A stretch of 64,000 bases of DNA from Gemmatimonadota bacterium (GCA_018660835.1 JABJJN010000080.1:62001-126000), one strand, 5' to 3'; counted from the first letter of the stretch, positions 43,486 to 52,819 are shown. Notes: generated from the sequence alone by a model not told the origin. Program-made: numbers and translations.

Positions 43486-44979
43486 ATGTCGACCACAAGT
43501 GTCCCATCTCCTACATCGATCCTACGACTCGGTCATGCTCAGGGCGATATCACACCCCCCGTTGGCATTTACCATCGCATGTGGGGAGCCGCTCGCCATG
43601 ACAAAGCAACGGGCGTGCACCGCCCTTTGCTCGCCGATGTGTTGATTCTCGAATCAAGCGGCGCATCTGATGGCGACACGAAAACGCCGGAACGCAGCAA
43701 GAATGAACGCTTCGTCAGAGTGCAGCTCGACCACGTCATGTTGTCGGATCAGCAGACGGATGCAATCGTTGCCGAGATACCTGAAATCGCCGGTGTATCA
43801 CGCGACCAGGTACTGGTCACTCATTCCCATTCACACTCCGCAGGATTTCTACTCCCTGATCGTATCCCCCTTCCTGGGGGTGACCTGATCGAGCCCTATC
43901 TGGCATCACTGAAGCAGACATTGGAACGCCTTACGCACGAATCACTGGAGCAGACACGGCCCGCCACAGTCAGCTATGCTCTCGGCCGCTGCGATATGGC
44001 CGCCAATCGCGACTATCGGGACACCGATCAGGACATCTACTGTACCGGCTTCAATCCGGACGCCGTGGCGGAAGATCTCGTTATCGCCGCACGCGTCTTC
44101 GATGAAGACGGTAATCCGCGTCTCGACATTGTGCACTATGGCTGCCATCCAACCACCTTGGCCTGGGACAACACCTTGCTGAGTCCTGATTTTGTCGGTG
44201 CCATGCGCGAGACCCTTACAGCCCAGACGGACACACCCTGCGTGTTCTTTCAAGCGCCGTGTGGCGACCTCGGACCAAGAGACGGCTTCGTCGGCGATAC
44301 AGAAGTTGCAGATCGCAATGGCCAGCAGCTCGGCTACGCCGCCCTGTCAGCCCTGGCGTCTCTCGGGCCGTCCGGGCACGATTTCGCCTATGCGGGCCCC
44401 GTCGTCTCGGGAGCAACCATTGGCACCTGGACGTGGGAACCTCTGACCGACGAGCGCAACAGCGCCACACACCGCTGGGTGGGCGAGACATTCCATGTTG
44501 ACCTGCCGATCAAACAGATGCCCGACACCAGCGGCATCGTCACCGATCTGGAGCGCTTCTCAAAAGAGCAGGAAGCGGCCGACGCAGCAGGTGACACGAT
44601 CGCTGCCCGCGACGCGGCGGCACGGGCCGAACGCTGTCGGCGATGGTTGCGTCGTATAGCAGAGTTGCCTGAGGGTGACAGCTACCCCTATCGCTTTGCA
44701 GTGTTGGAGATGGGTGACGCCCTGTGGATCACGTGCAGTGCCGAACCGTACAGCTGCCTCGCTTCGCAAGTGCGACGCCGCTTCCCGCACAAGACCGTGC
44801 TGATCTCACCGGTGGCCGGCGACTCGCAGGTGGCCTACCTGCTACCCGAAGATCGCTATGGGAAGGGCCTGTATCAGGAAGAGCCCTCTTGTCTTGCCCC
44901 TGGCTGTCTTGAAAAGGTCTTGGACGCAATCACCGAGGCGATCGAGAAGGTGACCGGCTCGCCCCGAAGGCCAGACTAA
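43486..44979 (+). CDS. Neutral/alkaline ceramidase-like hydrolase
   Basis: The protein has 497 residues without a signal peptide. The N-terminal RLGHAQGDITPPVGIY and LVTHSHSHSAG (about residues 110-120, the zinc-binding HxHxH-like stretch) match the neutral/alkaline non-lysosomal ceramidase superfamily. Further matching parts are DIVHYGCHPTTLAWDN, FQAPCGDLGPRDG and a C-terminal WITCSAEPYSCLASQVRRRFP block. Members of this broad family act on N-acyl sphingosines or unknown amides. Many environmental proteins with the fold are probably not ceramidases. No acyl-chain determinant can be read. It is followed after 112 bases by the Gfo/Idh/MocA gene, which has its own promoter candidate. Confidence 0.75.
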   Translation: MSTTSVPSPTSILRLGHAQGDITPPVGIYHRMWGAARHDKATGVHRPLLADVLILESSGASDGDTKTPERSKNERFVRVQLDHVMLSDQQTDAIVAEIPEIAGVSRDQVLVTHSHSHSAGFLLPDRIPLPGGDLIEPYLASLKQTLERLTHESLEQTRPATVSYALGRCDMAANRDYRDTDQDIYCTGFNPDAVAEDLVIAARVFDEDGNPRLDIVHYGCHPTTLAWDNTLLSPDFVGAMRETLTAQTDTPCVFFQAPCGDLGPRDGFVGDTEVADRNGQQLGYAALSALASLGPSGHDFAYAGPVVSGATIGTWTWEPLTDERNSATHRWVGETFHVDLPIKQMPDTSGIVTDLERFSKEQEAADAAGDTIAARDAAARAERCRRWLRRIAELPEGDSYPYRFAVLEMGDALWITCSAEPYSCLASQVRRRFPHKTVLISPVAGDSQVAYLLPEDRYGKGLYQEEPSCLAPGCLEKVLDAITEAIEKVTGSPRRPD

Positions 44980-45009
44980 CCACGCCCCTCCGCTACCAGT
45001 TGGTTGCGA

Positions 45010-45039
45010 TTGCCAACCTAGGTCGGAAAGGTCTTTATA
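45010..45039 (+). promoter_or_regulatory. Candidate promoter for the Gfo/Idh/MocA operon
   Basis: TTGCCA (45010-45015) and TTTATA (45034-45039) are 18 bases apart, and the second overlaps TATAT. A leader of about 45 bases would precede the ATG at 45092. The spacing is slightly long. Confidence 0.35.
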
Positions 45040-45091
45040 TCGCTGATCTTCACCTTTCACTTCCCTCTTTCAGTAGCAGATTGGGGTACCG

Positions 45092-46099
45092 ATGACGATT
45101 CGCACCATTCACCTGGGTGTCGGCGGCCGTGGTGCCTGGCCCCTGCGCCAGATCCCGGACCGCAACGATTTCAAGGCCGTCGCCCTCGTCGATGTGGATG
45201 ACGAGAAACTCGCCGCTGCTCGCGAGCTGACGGGCCTGGGCGACGAGGTCTGTTTCAGCCGCCTGGACGAAGCCATGGACGCCGTCGAGGCGGATGCCGT
45301 CGTCGTCATCACGCCACCTGATATGCACGCTCGTCAATGCCTCGATGCCGTGCGCGCTGACAAACATATTCTCGTCGAAAAGCCCTTCACAAAACAGCTG
45401 GACTACGCGCAGCAAATCGTCGACGAGGCGGCACAACGGAATCTCAAGGTCGCCGTCTGCCAGAATGCCCGCTATAGTGCCAAGTTCGTCACCATGGCGC
45501 GTCTGGTTCGTGAAGGCTCATTGGGCCGACCTGCCTTCGGCCTGCAAACGACCTTCGGCTGGCGCGCTGGCGTTCATCACTCTGGCATGGATCGCCATGC
45601 CTATCTGTGGGAACGCGGTATTCATGATCTGGATACGATGCGCTTCGTCTTTGGTGCCGCACCCAAGCGCACTTGGGGACACAGCTTCAATCCCGACTGG
45701 AGTCCCTATCGTGGGGGCGGCGGTGCCCATGGCTGGGTGGAATTTGAGGACGGATCGACGTGTGGCTACATGTGCACCTTCGTCGCCCACAAAGGTGGCG
45801 GCAGCTTCCGCATTGAATTGGAAGGTGGCAGCATGGAACCCACATCAGAAGGGATCTCGTTGACACGGCCAGGAACGAAGGAGGCGGAACTGATCCCACT
45901 CGATGAGGTAAAGGAGAGCACGACGATCATCCTCGATGGCTTCGCCGCCTACATCAACAACGATGAAGAGCCCGAATTCAGTGGCCGACAGAACCTGACG
46001 ACCGTCGCCATGGTGGAAGCCATGGGCGTCGCCTCAGACGAGGGCCGCATCATTGACTTCGATGAGTATCTCCAACGCCCAGCAGCAGGACAATCATGA
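45092..46099 (+). CDS. Gfo/Idh/MocA-family oxidoreductase
   Basis: The protein has 335 residues. The N-terminal Rossmann fold has HLGVGGRGAWPLRQ in place of the common GxGxxG and LVDVDDEKL at the end of strand 2. The conserved EKPF (HILVEKPFTKQLDYAQQ, about residue 94-97) holds the catalytic Lys. The C-terminal half (WERGIHDLDTMRFVFG) contains the GxHxxD catalytic motif variant. These enzymes oxidise or reduce hydroxyl groups of sugars, inositols and related compounds with NAD(P). The stop overlaps the amidohydrolase start by 4 bases (ATGA). It is the first gene of a tight rightward operon with an amidohydrolase, a NylB-like hydrolase and an enolase-superfamily dehydratase. Substrate unknown. 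Confidence 0.85.
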   Translation: MTIRTIHLGVGGRGAWPLRQIPDRNDFKAVALVDVDDEKLAAARELTGLGDEVCFSRLDEAMDAVEADAVVVITPPDMHARQCLDAVRADKHILVEKPFTKQLDYAQQIVDEAAQRNLKVAVCQNARYSAKFVTMARLVREGSLGRPAFGLQTTFGWRAGVHHSGMDRHAYLWERGIHDLDTMRFVFGAAPKRTWGHSFNPDWSPYRGGGGAHGWVEFEDGSTCGYMCTFVAHKGGGSFRIELEGGSMEPTSEGISLTRPGTKEAELIPLDEVKESTTIILDGFAAYINNDEEPEFSGRQNLTTVAMVEAMGVASDEGRIIDFDEYLQRPAAGQS

Positions 46100-47082
46100 A
46101 TAGTAAAACAGGCTTCAGCGATCGCGACCACGAGTTCTTCCTCAAGGAAATCGATCCCTTTCTCCCGGATCGCATCTACGATGCCCATGCACACATCTGG
46201 GAAAAGGAGTGGGCGAATTTCACTCTCGGTTCATCGCCCGTCGCTGATCTGGCCCTGTATGATCAGGCAATCGCGGAGATTCATGGAGACCGCCGCACAG
46301 AGGCACTCTTCCTTTCCTTTGCCCTCGCTGAGTATCGTGAGCAGATCGCCGCCGCCAATGAGTGGACGGCGGGGCAGATCGCCGATCGCCCCGCCTGCCG
46401 AGCACACTATTTCATCACCCCCGAGGACGATCCGGAATTTGTCCGCGACGAGGTTCGGCGTCTCGGGATGCACGGGCTTAAGTGTTATCACTTGTTCTCC
46501 GGTGTCGACCCCACCTGGGATGCATCCATTCCAACTTATCTGCCCGAGCCCCTGGTTGCCGTCGCCAATGACGAGGGCTGGACGATCACTTTGCACATGG
46601 TGAAGGCCCGGGCCGTTGCGGATCCGGACAACCAGCACTGGATCCGCCACTACTGCGAGACCTATCCGAAGATGCAGCTGATTCTGGCGCACTCCGCTCG
46701 CGGATTCCAACCCGGGCACAACATGGAGGGACTCGAGAAGCTCACTGGTCTCGACAACCTCTGGTTCGACACGGCTGCCAACTGTGAACCCATCGCCCAT
46801 CAGTCGATCATGCGCATTTTCGGTCACGAACGCCTGATGTATGGCAGCGATCTACCCGTGTCCCACATGCGCGGTAAATCCCTTGGCGTCGCTGACAGTT
46901 TCCTCTGGCTCTATGAGGACACACCCGTGTGGGGTGAAAAGCATATCAAGGTGCATCCTCTCATGATCGGACTCGAGCACCTGCGCTCCGTGAAATGGGC
47001 TTGCTGGTCAGAAAAATTGACCGACGCCCAGGTGGAAGACGTGTTCTGGAACAATGCCGCCAGACTATTCAACGTCACATGA
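46096..47082 (+). CDS. Amidohydrolase-2 family metal-dependent hydrolase
   Basis: The protein has 328 residues. The metal-binding HxH is in YDAHAHIWEKEW (about residue 29-31). A third His may be in TITLHMVKARAV, a fourth in LILAHSARGFQPGH, and the catalytic Asp in MYGSDLPVSHMRG. This is the layout of amidohydrolase-2 (lactonase, decarboxylase and TIM-barrel hydrolase) proteins. An inserted loop around residues 230-245 and the C-terminal FWNNAARLFNVT, which is the usual family ending, are present. The last bases lie inside a 20-bp tandem duplication (47069-47108) shared with the start of the next gene. A lactonase role acting before the downstream dehydratase is plausible but only inferred. 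Confidence 0.82.
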   Translation: MNSKTGFSDRDHEFFLKEIDPFLPDRIYDAHAHIWEKEWANFTLGSSPVADLALYDQAIAEIHGDRRTEALFLSFALAEYREQIAAANEWTAGQIADRPACRAHYFITPEDDPEFVRDEVRRLGMHGLKCYHLFSGVDPTWDASIPTYLPEPLVAVANDEGWTITLHMVKARAVADPDNQHWIRHYCETYPKMQLILAHSARGFQPGHNMEGLEKLTGLDNLWFDTAANCEPIAHQSIMRIFGHERLMYGSDLPVSHMRGKSLGVADSFLWLYEDTPVWGEKHIKVHPLMIGLEHLRSVKWACWSEKLTDAQVEDVFWNNAARLFNVT

Positions 47083-47108
47083 AGCAGGTCAACGTCACAT
47101 GAAGCAGG
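47069..47108 (+). repeat. Perfect 20-bp tandem duplication at a stop/start junction
   Basis: Two identical copies of TCAACGTCACATGAAGCAGG lie at 47069-47088 and 47089-47108. The first copy contains the amidohydrolase stop (TGA 47080-47082) and an ATG at 47079. The second holds the ATG at 47099 that opens the serine-hydrolase gene. In the first copy the ATG reads M-K-Q-V-N-V-T-stop, and this mini-ORF ends inside ATGA at 47099-47102. A single copy would restore the usual ATGA overlap between the two genes. Confidence 0.9.
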
Positions 47109-48280
47109 ACTTCCCATCCGAAGCTGAAGACCAGGTGACCCTCGCAAACTGGCGGATCGCGCCCTACAACGAATGGGCTTTCCACCACGTGCGCGAAATC
47201 GTCCCCTCCGCCAACATTGGCAATCACCCGGATCAGGTCCGTGAACTTGATAGGGAGTTGCTGGACTGGTCTGCTCTTGGTTGGCAGAAAGCAGACAGCA
47301 CGACGAGCCTGGATATTTTCCTGGAAGAGACAGCGACGGATGGATTTGTCGTACTGCACCACGGGAGAATCGTAGCCGAGCACTACGATCACGGCATGAC
47401 GGCACGCACACCGCACATCCTGATGTCCGTGTCCAAGTCGATGCTTGGATTGCTCGCTGGTATCCTCATCGATCAGGGAATCCTGCAAGAGGACACCCTC
47501 GTCACCGACTGCTTGCCTGAGTTGGCGTCGACCGCCTACGCTGGGGCAACGATTCGGCACTTACTGGATATGCGCGTTGGCGTTGAATTCAACGAAGACT
47601 ATCTGATCACGTCGGGGCCGATCATCGACTATCGCAAGGCGACCAACTGGAATCCGCTGGAAGCGGGGGATGTGCCCGGTGATCTGCGCAGCTTTTTCGC
47701 CAGCCTCACGACACCAGACGGGCCGCACGAAGGTCGCTTTCACTACGTCTCGCCAAATACAGACCTCCTCGCCTGGATCATCGAGCGCAGTGCCGGACGG
47801 CGCTACGCAGATCTGATGAGCGAGCTGTTGTGGCAACCCATGGGAGCCGGTACGGACGGCTATATCACCGTGGACAGACTCGGCGCACCCCGTGCCGCCG
47901 GAGGCATGTGTGTAACCACACGCGATCTGGCCCTCGTCGGCCAGCTCGTCGCCGACAGAGGTCGTCGTGGCGATCAACAGATCGTGCCGGAAGCCTGGAT
48001 CGATGACATGCTGTCAGGCGGTGATGCGTCAGCGTGGAATGTGGGAGACTTCGCCGAAGATTTCGCGGACCTGTCCATGCGCTATCGCAGCAAGTGGTAT
48101 GTCATCGATGGCGACGACCCGTTGCTGTTCTGTCTGGGGATTCACGGTCAGTATCTATTCGTGGACCCCGCAGCTGAGATTGTCATCGCCAAGCAGTCCT
48201 CACGTGCGGCACCACTGGATGAAACCGACGAGAGACAAGCCATTGAGGCAGCAATGGCCATAAGGAACTACCTATCCTGA
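47099..48280 (+). CDS. Beta-lactamase-fold serine hydrolase (NylB/class C-like)
   Basis: The protein has 393 residues from the ATG at 47099. The SxxK motif is SVSK (ILMSVSKSMLGL, about residue 110), and YVSPNTDLLAW supplies the second Tyr/Asn motif in the form seen in 6-aminohexanoate-dimer hydrolase NylB. A third motif is near CLGIHGQYLFVD (HGQ for the KTG box). There is no signal peptide, so it should act in the cytoplasm, unlike true beta-lactamases. Family members hydrolyse esters or linear and cyclic amides. It sits between an amidohydrolase and an enolase-superfamily dehydratase, which suggests a deacylating step of a catabolic route. See the 20-bp duplication at its 5' end for its displaced start. 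Confidence 0.82.
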   Translation: MKQDFPSEAEDQVTLANWRIAPYNEWAFHHVREIVPSANIGNHPDQVRELDRELLDWSALGWQKADSTTSLDIFLEETATDGFVVLHHGRIVAEHYDHGMTARTPHILMSVSKSMLGLLAGILIDQGILQEDTLVTDCLPELASTAYAGATIRHLLDMRVGVEFNEDYLITSGPIIDYRKATNWNPLEAGDVPGDLRSFFASLTTPDGPHEGRFHYVSPNTDLLAWIIERSAGRRYADLMSELLWQPMGAGTDGYITVDRLGAPRAAGGMCVTTRDLALVGQLVADRGRRGDQQIVPEAWIDDMLSGGDASAWNVGDFAEDFADLSMRYRSKWYVIDGDDPLLFCLGIHGQYLFVDPAAEIVIAKQSSRAAPLDETDERQAIEAAMAIRNYLS

Positions 48281-48296
48281 CGGAGAGTTGAGCGAC

Positions 48297-49460
48297 ATGA
48301 AGATTACAGCGATCAAGACATTTATGGGGGTCTTTGGCAGCCGGCCACGCGGGCTGCTGAAGGTGGAGACCGACGAGGGCATCTACGGTTGGGGTGAGAC
48401 CTACTCCATCGGCCCGGATCTGTCGATCGAACCCATCGCCGACTATATCGCCAAGATGATCATCGGTGAGGATCCGCGGCGCATTGAATACATCATGATG
48501 AAGATCAATCAACAGTATCGCTTCCCACCGGGTGGCGTCGGTCTCGCTGTCAGTTCGGCAGTGGACCACGCTTTGTGGGACATCAGTGGCAAGGCAGCGG
48601 GGCTTCCCGTCTACCAGTTGCTCGGTGGAACCGTTCGTGACCGCGTGCGAGTGTATCAGGGAATCGGCGGGGCCGACGGCAAGCAGGTCGCAGAGTCCGG
48701 GCAAGCGCTGAACGAGAAATTTGGCTTCACCGCCTTCAAGACCGGCCCCTTCCAACTCGACATGAACACGAATCGCTGGGGACGCGTCTGCGCAGCGGCA
48801 GCTGATTACTTCGAGGACATCCGCAAGCATTGCCCCGACAACTGGGAATTTGCCTTCGACCCCCACGCCAAGATCTTCGAGCCAGTTCGCGCCCTGCAGT
48901 TGGCCAATGCCCTGGCGCCTTTTGACCCCTATTTCTACGAGGAGCCCCTGCGCCCCGAGCACACGCCTGCCTGGGCAAAGTTGCGGGCGCAGATGCAGAT
49001 TCCCCTGGCCACAGGGGAGTGCCTCTATACACGATTCGAGTTTCTCGATCTCATGGCAGCCCAGGCAGCCGATATCATCCAGCCCGATGTGTGCGTCTGC
49101 GGTGGTTTGCTGGAGATGCGTAAGATCGCCGCCATCGCCGAGGCTCACTATGTCAGTGTCATGCCCCACAACCCGATGGGTCCCATCGCCACGGCGGTGA
49201 ACGTGCATTTCGCCGCGTCGACACCCAACTTCGAGATTCTTGAGTATATCGTGCCGGGCGCAGAATGGCGCTCGTGGGTCGATGACCCCTACATGCCAAA
49301 GGACGGCTATCTGGAGTTGCGCGATCGTCCCGGATTGGGGATCGATGTCAACGAGGAAGCCCTCGTTCCGGGGCCATTATCAGAAGCGGACAAGGCCAAG
49401 CTCCCGCACTGGCAGCGCACGTGCCCTGTCCTGCCCGATGGCTCGACGGGATATATCTAA
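48297..49460 (+). CDS. Galactonate-dehydratase-like enolase-superfamily protein
   Basis: The protein has 387 residues from the ATG at 48297, which has GGAG about 10 bases upstream; a TTG three codons earlier is unlikely. Metal ligands: Asp in FDPHAKI, Glu in YFYEEPLRPE and Glu in TGECLYTRFEF. The catalytic His is in MPHNPMGPIATAV, closely like the APHCPLGPI loop of D-galactonate dehydratase, and the DPH in FDPHAK corresponds to its DFH. The KxK position reads KTG (FTAFKTGPFQ). The ending LPDGSTGYI is short. Likely reaction: dehydration of an aldonic acid to a 2-keto-3-deoxy acid. It closes the rightward operon. The substrate stereochemistry cannot be deduced. Confidence 0.83.
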   Translation: MKITAIKTFMGVFGSRPRGLLKVETDEGIYGWGETYSIGPDLSIEPIADYIAKMIIGEDPRRIEYIMMKINQQYRFPPGGVGLAVSSAVDHALWDISGKAAGLPVYQLLGGTVRDRVRVYQGIGGADGKQVAESGQALNEKFGFTAFKTGPFQLDMNTNRWGRVCAAAADYFEDIRKHCPDNWEFAFDPHAKIFEPVRALQLANALAPFDPYFYEEPLRPEHTPAWAKLRAQMQIPLATGECLYTRFEFLDLMAAQAADIIQPDVCVCGGLLEMRKIAAIAEAHYVSVMPHNPMGPIATAVNVHFAASTPNFEILEYIVPGAEWRSWVDDPYMPKDGYLELRDRPGLGIDVNEEALVPGPLSEADKAKLPHWQRTCPVLPDGSTGYI

Positions 49461-49517
49461 GGGTCCGTTGCCCGGTGGCCTTACTGCACGATCGGGGAGG
49501 GCAAGCGTCCCCGCGCC

Positions 49518-50618
49518 TCAATCCGGCACGCGATACCGTTCCAGCGCTTCACGATCGAGCCTGATGCCCAAACCAGGCAGATCGGGGACGACGAGGGCGC
49601 CATCCTCGAACTGGATGGGCTTTTCGAGCAGGTCATCCTCGCGCAGCAGATGACCGATGATATCACTGGGCAGCGTACACCCTGCGGCGGCGGCGGCGTG
49701 TACGCTGCTCATATCACGAACTCCGAGATCCATGCCCGTGCCGCGCCATGTGGGACATCCCGCCTGACGACACAGCGTCGCCCAATCGACGAATGGCTTG
49801 AGTGGACCGAGCAGATTGTAGGCATGTGCCGCATCTGCTTTCAGAGCCGGCAACAAATGGTGAATCGACGTCAGGTGCAGTGCAATTTTCTGCGGAATCT
49901 CGCGCCGTAATTGCACATACCAATCGATTCGATCCTGCGGGACGGGACTTTCGAAGAGCACCTCATCGAAGTCTTCGAGACTCTTCGAGACGAGGAGCGC
50001 GCCTTCTGGATCTTCAAACCGTTCGTTGGGATCCAGCACAACACTGAAGGATGGCGCCACGTCGCGCACCGCCCGCACGCGCTCGGCAATCGGATCACCG
50101 AGGGCACACTTCATCTTCACCCCATGGAATCCTGAATCGACAGCGATCCTCGTTCGTTCTGCCGTCGCCTCCGGTGTACATCTGCCCATCCAGTAGTCGA
50201 TGAGCACTTTGTCCACGAGTTTGCCACCCAGCAGATGCCAGACGGGCACGCCGAGGTGTTGTCCTAACAGATCGTACCAGGCCATTTCGAAGGCCTCGTA
50301 GATGATATAGGACTCATAGTCTTCACCATGGGGCAGGGGCAGATTCCCCACGGGCAACTCGATGAGTGTCTTGCCGATCAGCAGATCCGCCTGCTGGCGC
50401 AGGGCGTCGCCGAGATCACCTCGTCGTGGCTCCCCCAGACCGATCAAACCATTGTCGGCGACGAGTTCGATGATCCATTTGGGAAAGTCCCAGAAGTTAG
50501 CACTGCGTCCACTGACCGGGTCGGGTGCACACAACTTGTCGTCCACACCCTCGGAATGCACCGTGTCTGGCTTCATGGGCACGATCAGTTTGTGGATCCT
50601 TACATCGACGATTCTCAA
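49518..50618 (-). CDS. Enolase-superfamily (muconate/mandelate-like) protein with altered third metal ligand
   Basis: The protein has 366 residues. It starts at TTG (50618): AGGGG lies about 7 bases upstream, and the start overlaps the TGA of the previous gene (TTGA); the first ATG would remove the N-terminal strand of the capping domain (RIVDVRIHKLIVPM). KMK (GFHGVKMKCALGD) is the KxK motif. Asp in VLDPNERFED and Glu in LFESPVPQDR are two metal ligands. The third ligand position reads IALHLTSIHHLL, with no Asp or Glu where VDE/GES-type sequence is expected. It is the last gene of a leftward five-gene operon. It may bind metal differently, or be a non-catalytic relative. See findings. Confidence 0.78.
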   Translation of the reverse strand: MRIVDVRIHKLIVPMKPDTVHSEGVDDKLCAPDPVSGRSANFWDFPKWIIELVADNGLIGLGEPRRGDLGDALRQQADLLIGKTLIELPVGNLPLPHGEDYESYIIYEAFEMAWYDLLGQHLGVPVWHLLGGKLVDKVLIDYWMGRCTPEATAERTRIAVDSGFHGVKMKCALGDPIAERVRAVRDVAPSFSVVLDPNERFEDPEGALLVSKSLEDFDEVLFESPVPQDRIDWYVQLRREIPQKIALHLTSIHHLLPALKADAAHAYNLLGPLKPFVDWATLCRQAGCPTWRGTGMDLGVRDMSSVHAAAAAGCTLPSDIIGHLLREDDLLEKPIQFEDGALVVPDLPGLGIRLDREALERYRVPD

Positions 50619-52819
50619 CTTGTGCCCCTGAGGATCTCATGCCAACGTGGCATACGGTCTTTGCGATCCGGGACGTCGTAGTCCACGGGGCCCTGATACA
50701 TGTGCTCTGCTTTGGGCATGTCGAAAAGCAGCTCCTTGTCCCAACACAATCGCGAGCCACTGATCAGTCCGATTTCACGCTCCCCTTCACGATCGATGAC
50801 GAAGGCAAAGTCTGCATCGGTTTGCAGCGATCCGTAGTCTACGGCGCCCGTCTGCCAGTCGAACATGGGCCGACCGCGCAGATTCGTCAGGCCGATGCTG
50901 GTATCCAGCTTGAGACCCACCGTCGCCTGCGCGCCACCTACATCCAGACGCAGACCCAAGGTGCGAAAAGATCCGTCGTCGTCCTGCAGTATCTGCACCT
51001 GGTTCAGCAGGCCATCGTCAAAGGTGCCAGTCGCATGCGGCGTCAAAACAGTGACGAAGCCAAGGCGCTGCCCCTTGAAGAAATAACCGTAGAGAAACTG
51101 CAGAAACGCCGTCGACGGATTGAAGCGTCGATCGACGCTGCGGACCTGACTGTATTTGTCACGATTGCCGAGAAACTGCACAAGCAGCTCGCGATCGTGC
51201 CGATTCGTCCAATACTCGTCGCGAATAGGAATGCGCTCAGGCCACGAACGAACCCAGTGTGATCCCTCCTCGTCAAATCCTCCCTGGGCAAGGATGCCAT
51301 CGGGATGCCACATGTTGGTAAAAGACTTTGGCCCCTCACGGTCGATGAGGACAGCGTCAACGATGACATAGACACCTGTCGCCGGCACGAAGAGCACGAT
51401 GCGATCCGTCGTGTAGCCGCGGTCCTCGTCCACCAGACGTGTACGTGAATAGTCGAGGGAGCCGAAGTTACCGAAGTGAATCTTCTCGGTGCGCACCGGC
51501 ATGTATTGGGGGTTGCCCTTCAGGTAAGGCATCATCTCGTGGTTATTCGGCCAACCCAGACGGGCCACCAGGCGGTTGTGATACAGATCGGCACGCCATC
51601 CATCATGCGCCGTGCGCCGATATCCACCATCGGCAAGCAGCACTGTGCCTGACTCCATCAACATGACCAGCGAGTTTTCATCCGCATGTCCGTGATGTGG
51701 CATTTCTTCAAATGCATAAAGCTGTTGGTTCTGATACTCCCGTTGGTAGCGGCCATAGGGTCCGGCATCACGGTAATTCAGCAAGCCATAACTTGCCGCC
51801 TCCGGGCCGTGTTTCCCGCCGTCGTTACGGAAGGCAATCTTCTTGGACACGAGATCGTCGACGACCTCTTCAGATTCCTGCAGGTCGTATCTGGTTGCTG
51901 CCGGTGGTGGGTTCTGCCCAAACCAGCGCAGCGCCGTTGCCAGACAGTAGAGGGCATCCCCCGTATCCAGACCTACCTGCGAATAACCCGCAATCTCGTT
52001 GCCCGCGAGGGCCATGTCTCGATGCGTCTCATAGAGACGCTGAGCGAAATACAGGTAGTCCCCCCGTTGGTAACAGCCTGCGGCACGCACCATGACAGCA
52101 GCATACCACGCCCACATGTGCGTCCAGTCGCCATCGCCCCAGTCAGGTAACATGCCATTGGGCATCAACAGGCGGGAATACTGCTCGAAGTAGTAGCGCG
52201 TCGTTATTTTTTCCAGAAACTCCTGATCCCGCCCACCAAGACCTTCGGCGGCAGTGATCAGATAGAACAGCCAGAAGGGACCATAGATCGATGCGTCCTC
52301 AATAGACCATCGTCCCCAGCTGTCTTCGATCAGCCCATCGCCGTAACCACGCCAGCGTGCCGCATTCGCATGATCGGGTACAGCTTGCGTAGCCGCATAG
52401 AAGCCGGCCGCATCGACCGTCGCCCGATTCTGCGCCCCCCAGTCTGTCGCCCCAAGATGGCTGTCGGCGCTGGCGACAATCAGGGCATCCGTCTTTACGA
52501 TCGTCTGCTCGTCCAGTTGGTCGAGGCCCTTCAGATATGCATAGGCTTCGCAGAACGGCGGAAGCTCACGAAAGCTCCCCAGCAGCGGTGCCACCTGGCC
52601 TTCTGTGCCGATCGAACTGTCGACGAAAGCGATCAGTCCGTCGCGAATCTGGGTTAACAGCGCCGCATCACCGGTACGCGCATGTACGATTGTCGCCGGT
52701 GACAGAACCCACGACAGGCCACGCACGGTCTGCTCCCGCCCTGTGCCTGTTTCGGTATCGAGGGCGTTGAATACGCGGTTTACCGCTTCCTGCACATCCT
52801 GCAACAACAGCTCTTCCAC
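50615..52819 (-). CDS. Heparinase II/III-like protein without signal peptide
   Basis: The protein has 734 residues. It starts at GTG (52819) with GGAG about 7 bases upstream. The N-terminal part (about 1-330) is an alpha/alpha toroid rich in aromatic residues (IEDASIYGPFWLFYLITAAEGLGG, DWGDGDWTHMWAWYAAVMVRAAG). The beta half has PHHGHADENSLVMLMESG and LLADGGYRR...YHNRLVARLGWP, matching the family core and likely catalytic His/Tyr region. Unlike the 1061-residue relative at 33237-36422, it has no signal peptide and is presumably cytoplasmic. It could act on oligosaccharides imported after extracellular cleavage. It overlaps the enolase-superfamily gene by 4 bases and follows the amidohydrolase gene by 46 bases. 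Confidence 0.75.
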   Translation of the reverse strand: MEELLLQDVQEAVNRVFNALDTETGTGREQTVRGLSWVLSPATIVHARTGDAALLTQIRDGLIAFVDSSIGTEGQVAPLLGSFRELPPFCEAYAYLKGLDQLDEQTIVKTDALIVASADSHLGATDWGAQNRATVDAAGFYAATQAVPDHANAARWRGYGDGLIEDSWGRWSIEDASIYGPFWLFYLITAAEGLGGRDQEFLEKITTRYYFEQYSRLLMPNGMLPDWGDGDWTHMWAWYAAVMVRAAGCYQRGDYLYFAQRLYETHRDMALAGNEIAGYSQVGLDTGDALYCLATALRWFGQNPPPAATRYDLQESEEVVDDLVSKKIAFRNDGGKHGPEAASYGLLNYRDAGPYGRYQREYQNQQLYAFEEMPHHGHADENSLVMLMESGTVLLADGGYRRTAHDGWRADLYHNRLVARLGWPNNHEMMPYLKGNPQYMPVRTEKIHFGNFGSLDYSRTRLVDEDRGYTTDRIVLFVPATGVYVIVDAVLIDREGPKSFTNMWHPDGILAQGGFDEEGSHWVRSWPERIPIRDEYWTNRHDRELLVQFLGNRDKYSQVRSVDRRFNPSTAFLQFLYGYFFKGQRLGFVTVLTPHATGTFDDGLLNQVQILQDDDGSFRTLGLRLDVGGAQATVGLKLDTSIGLTNLRGRPMFDWQTGAVDYGSLQTDADFAFVIDREGEREIGLISGSRLCWDKELLFDMPKAEHMYQGPVDYDVPDRKDRMPRWHEILRGTS

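Noticed and set aside
48183-49208. Minus-strand open frame of 341 codons opposite the galactonate-dehydratase-like gene
   Set aside because: The plus-strand gene has all metal ligands and the catalytic His; the antisense frame has no recognisable motif.
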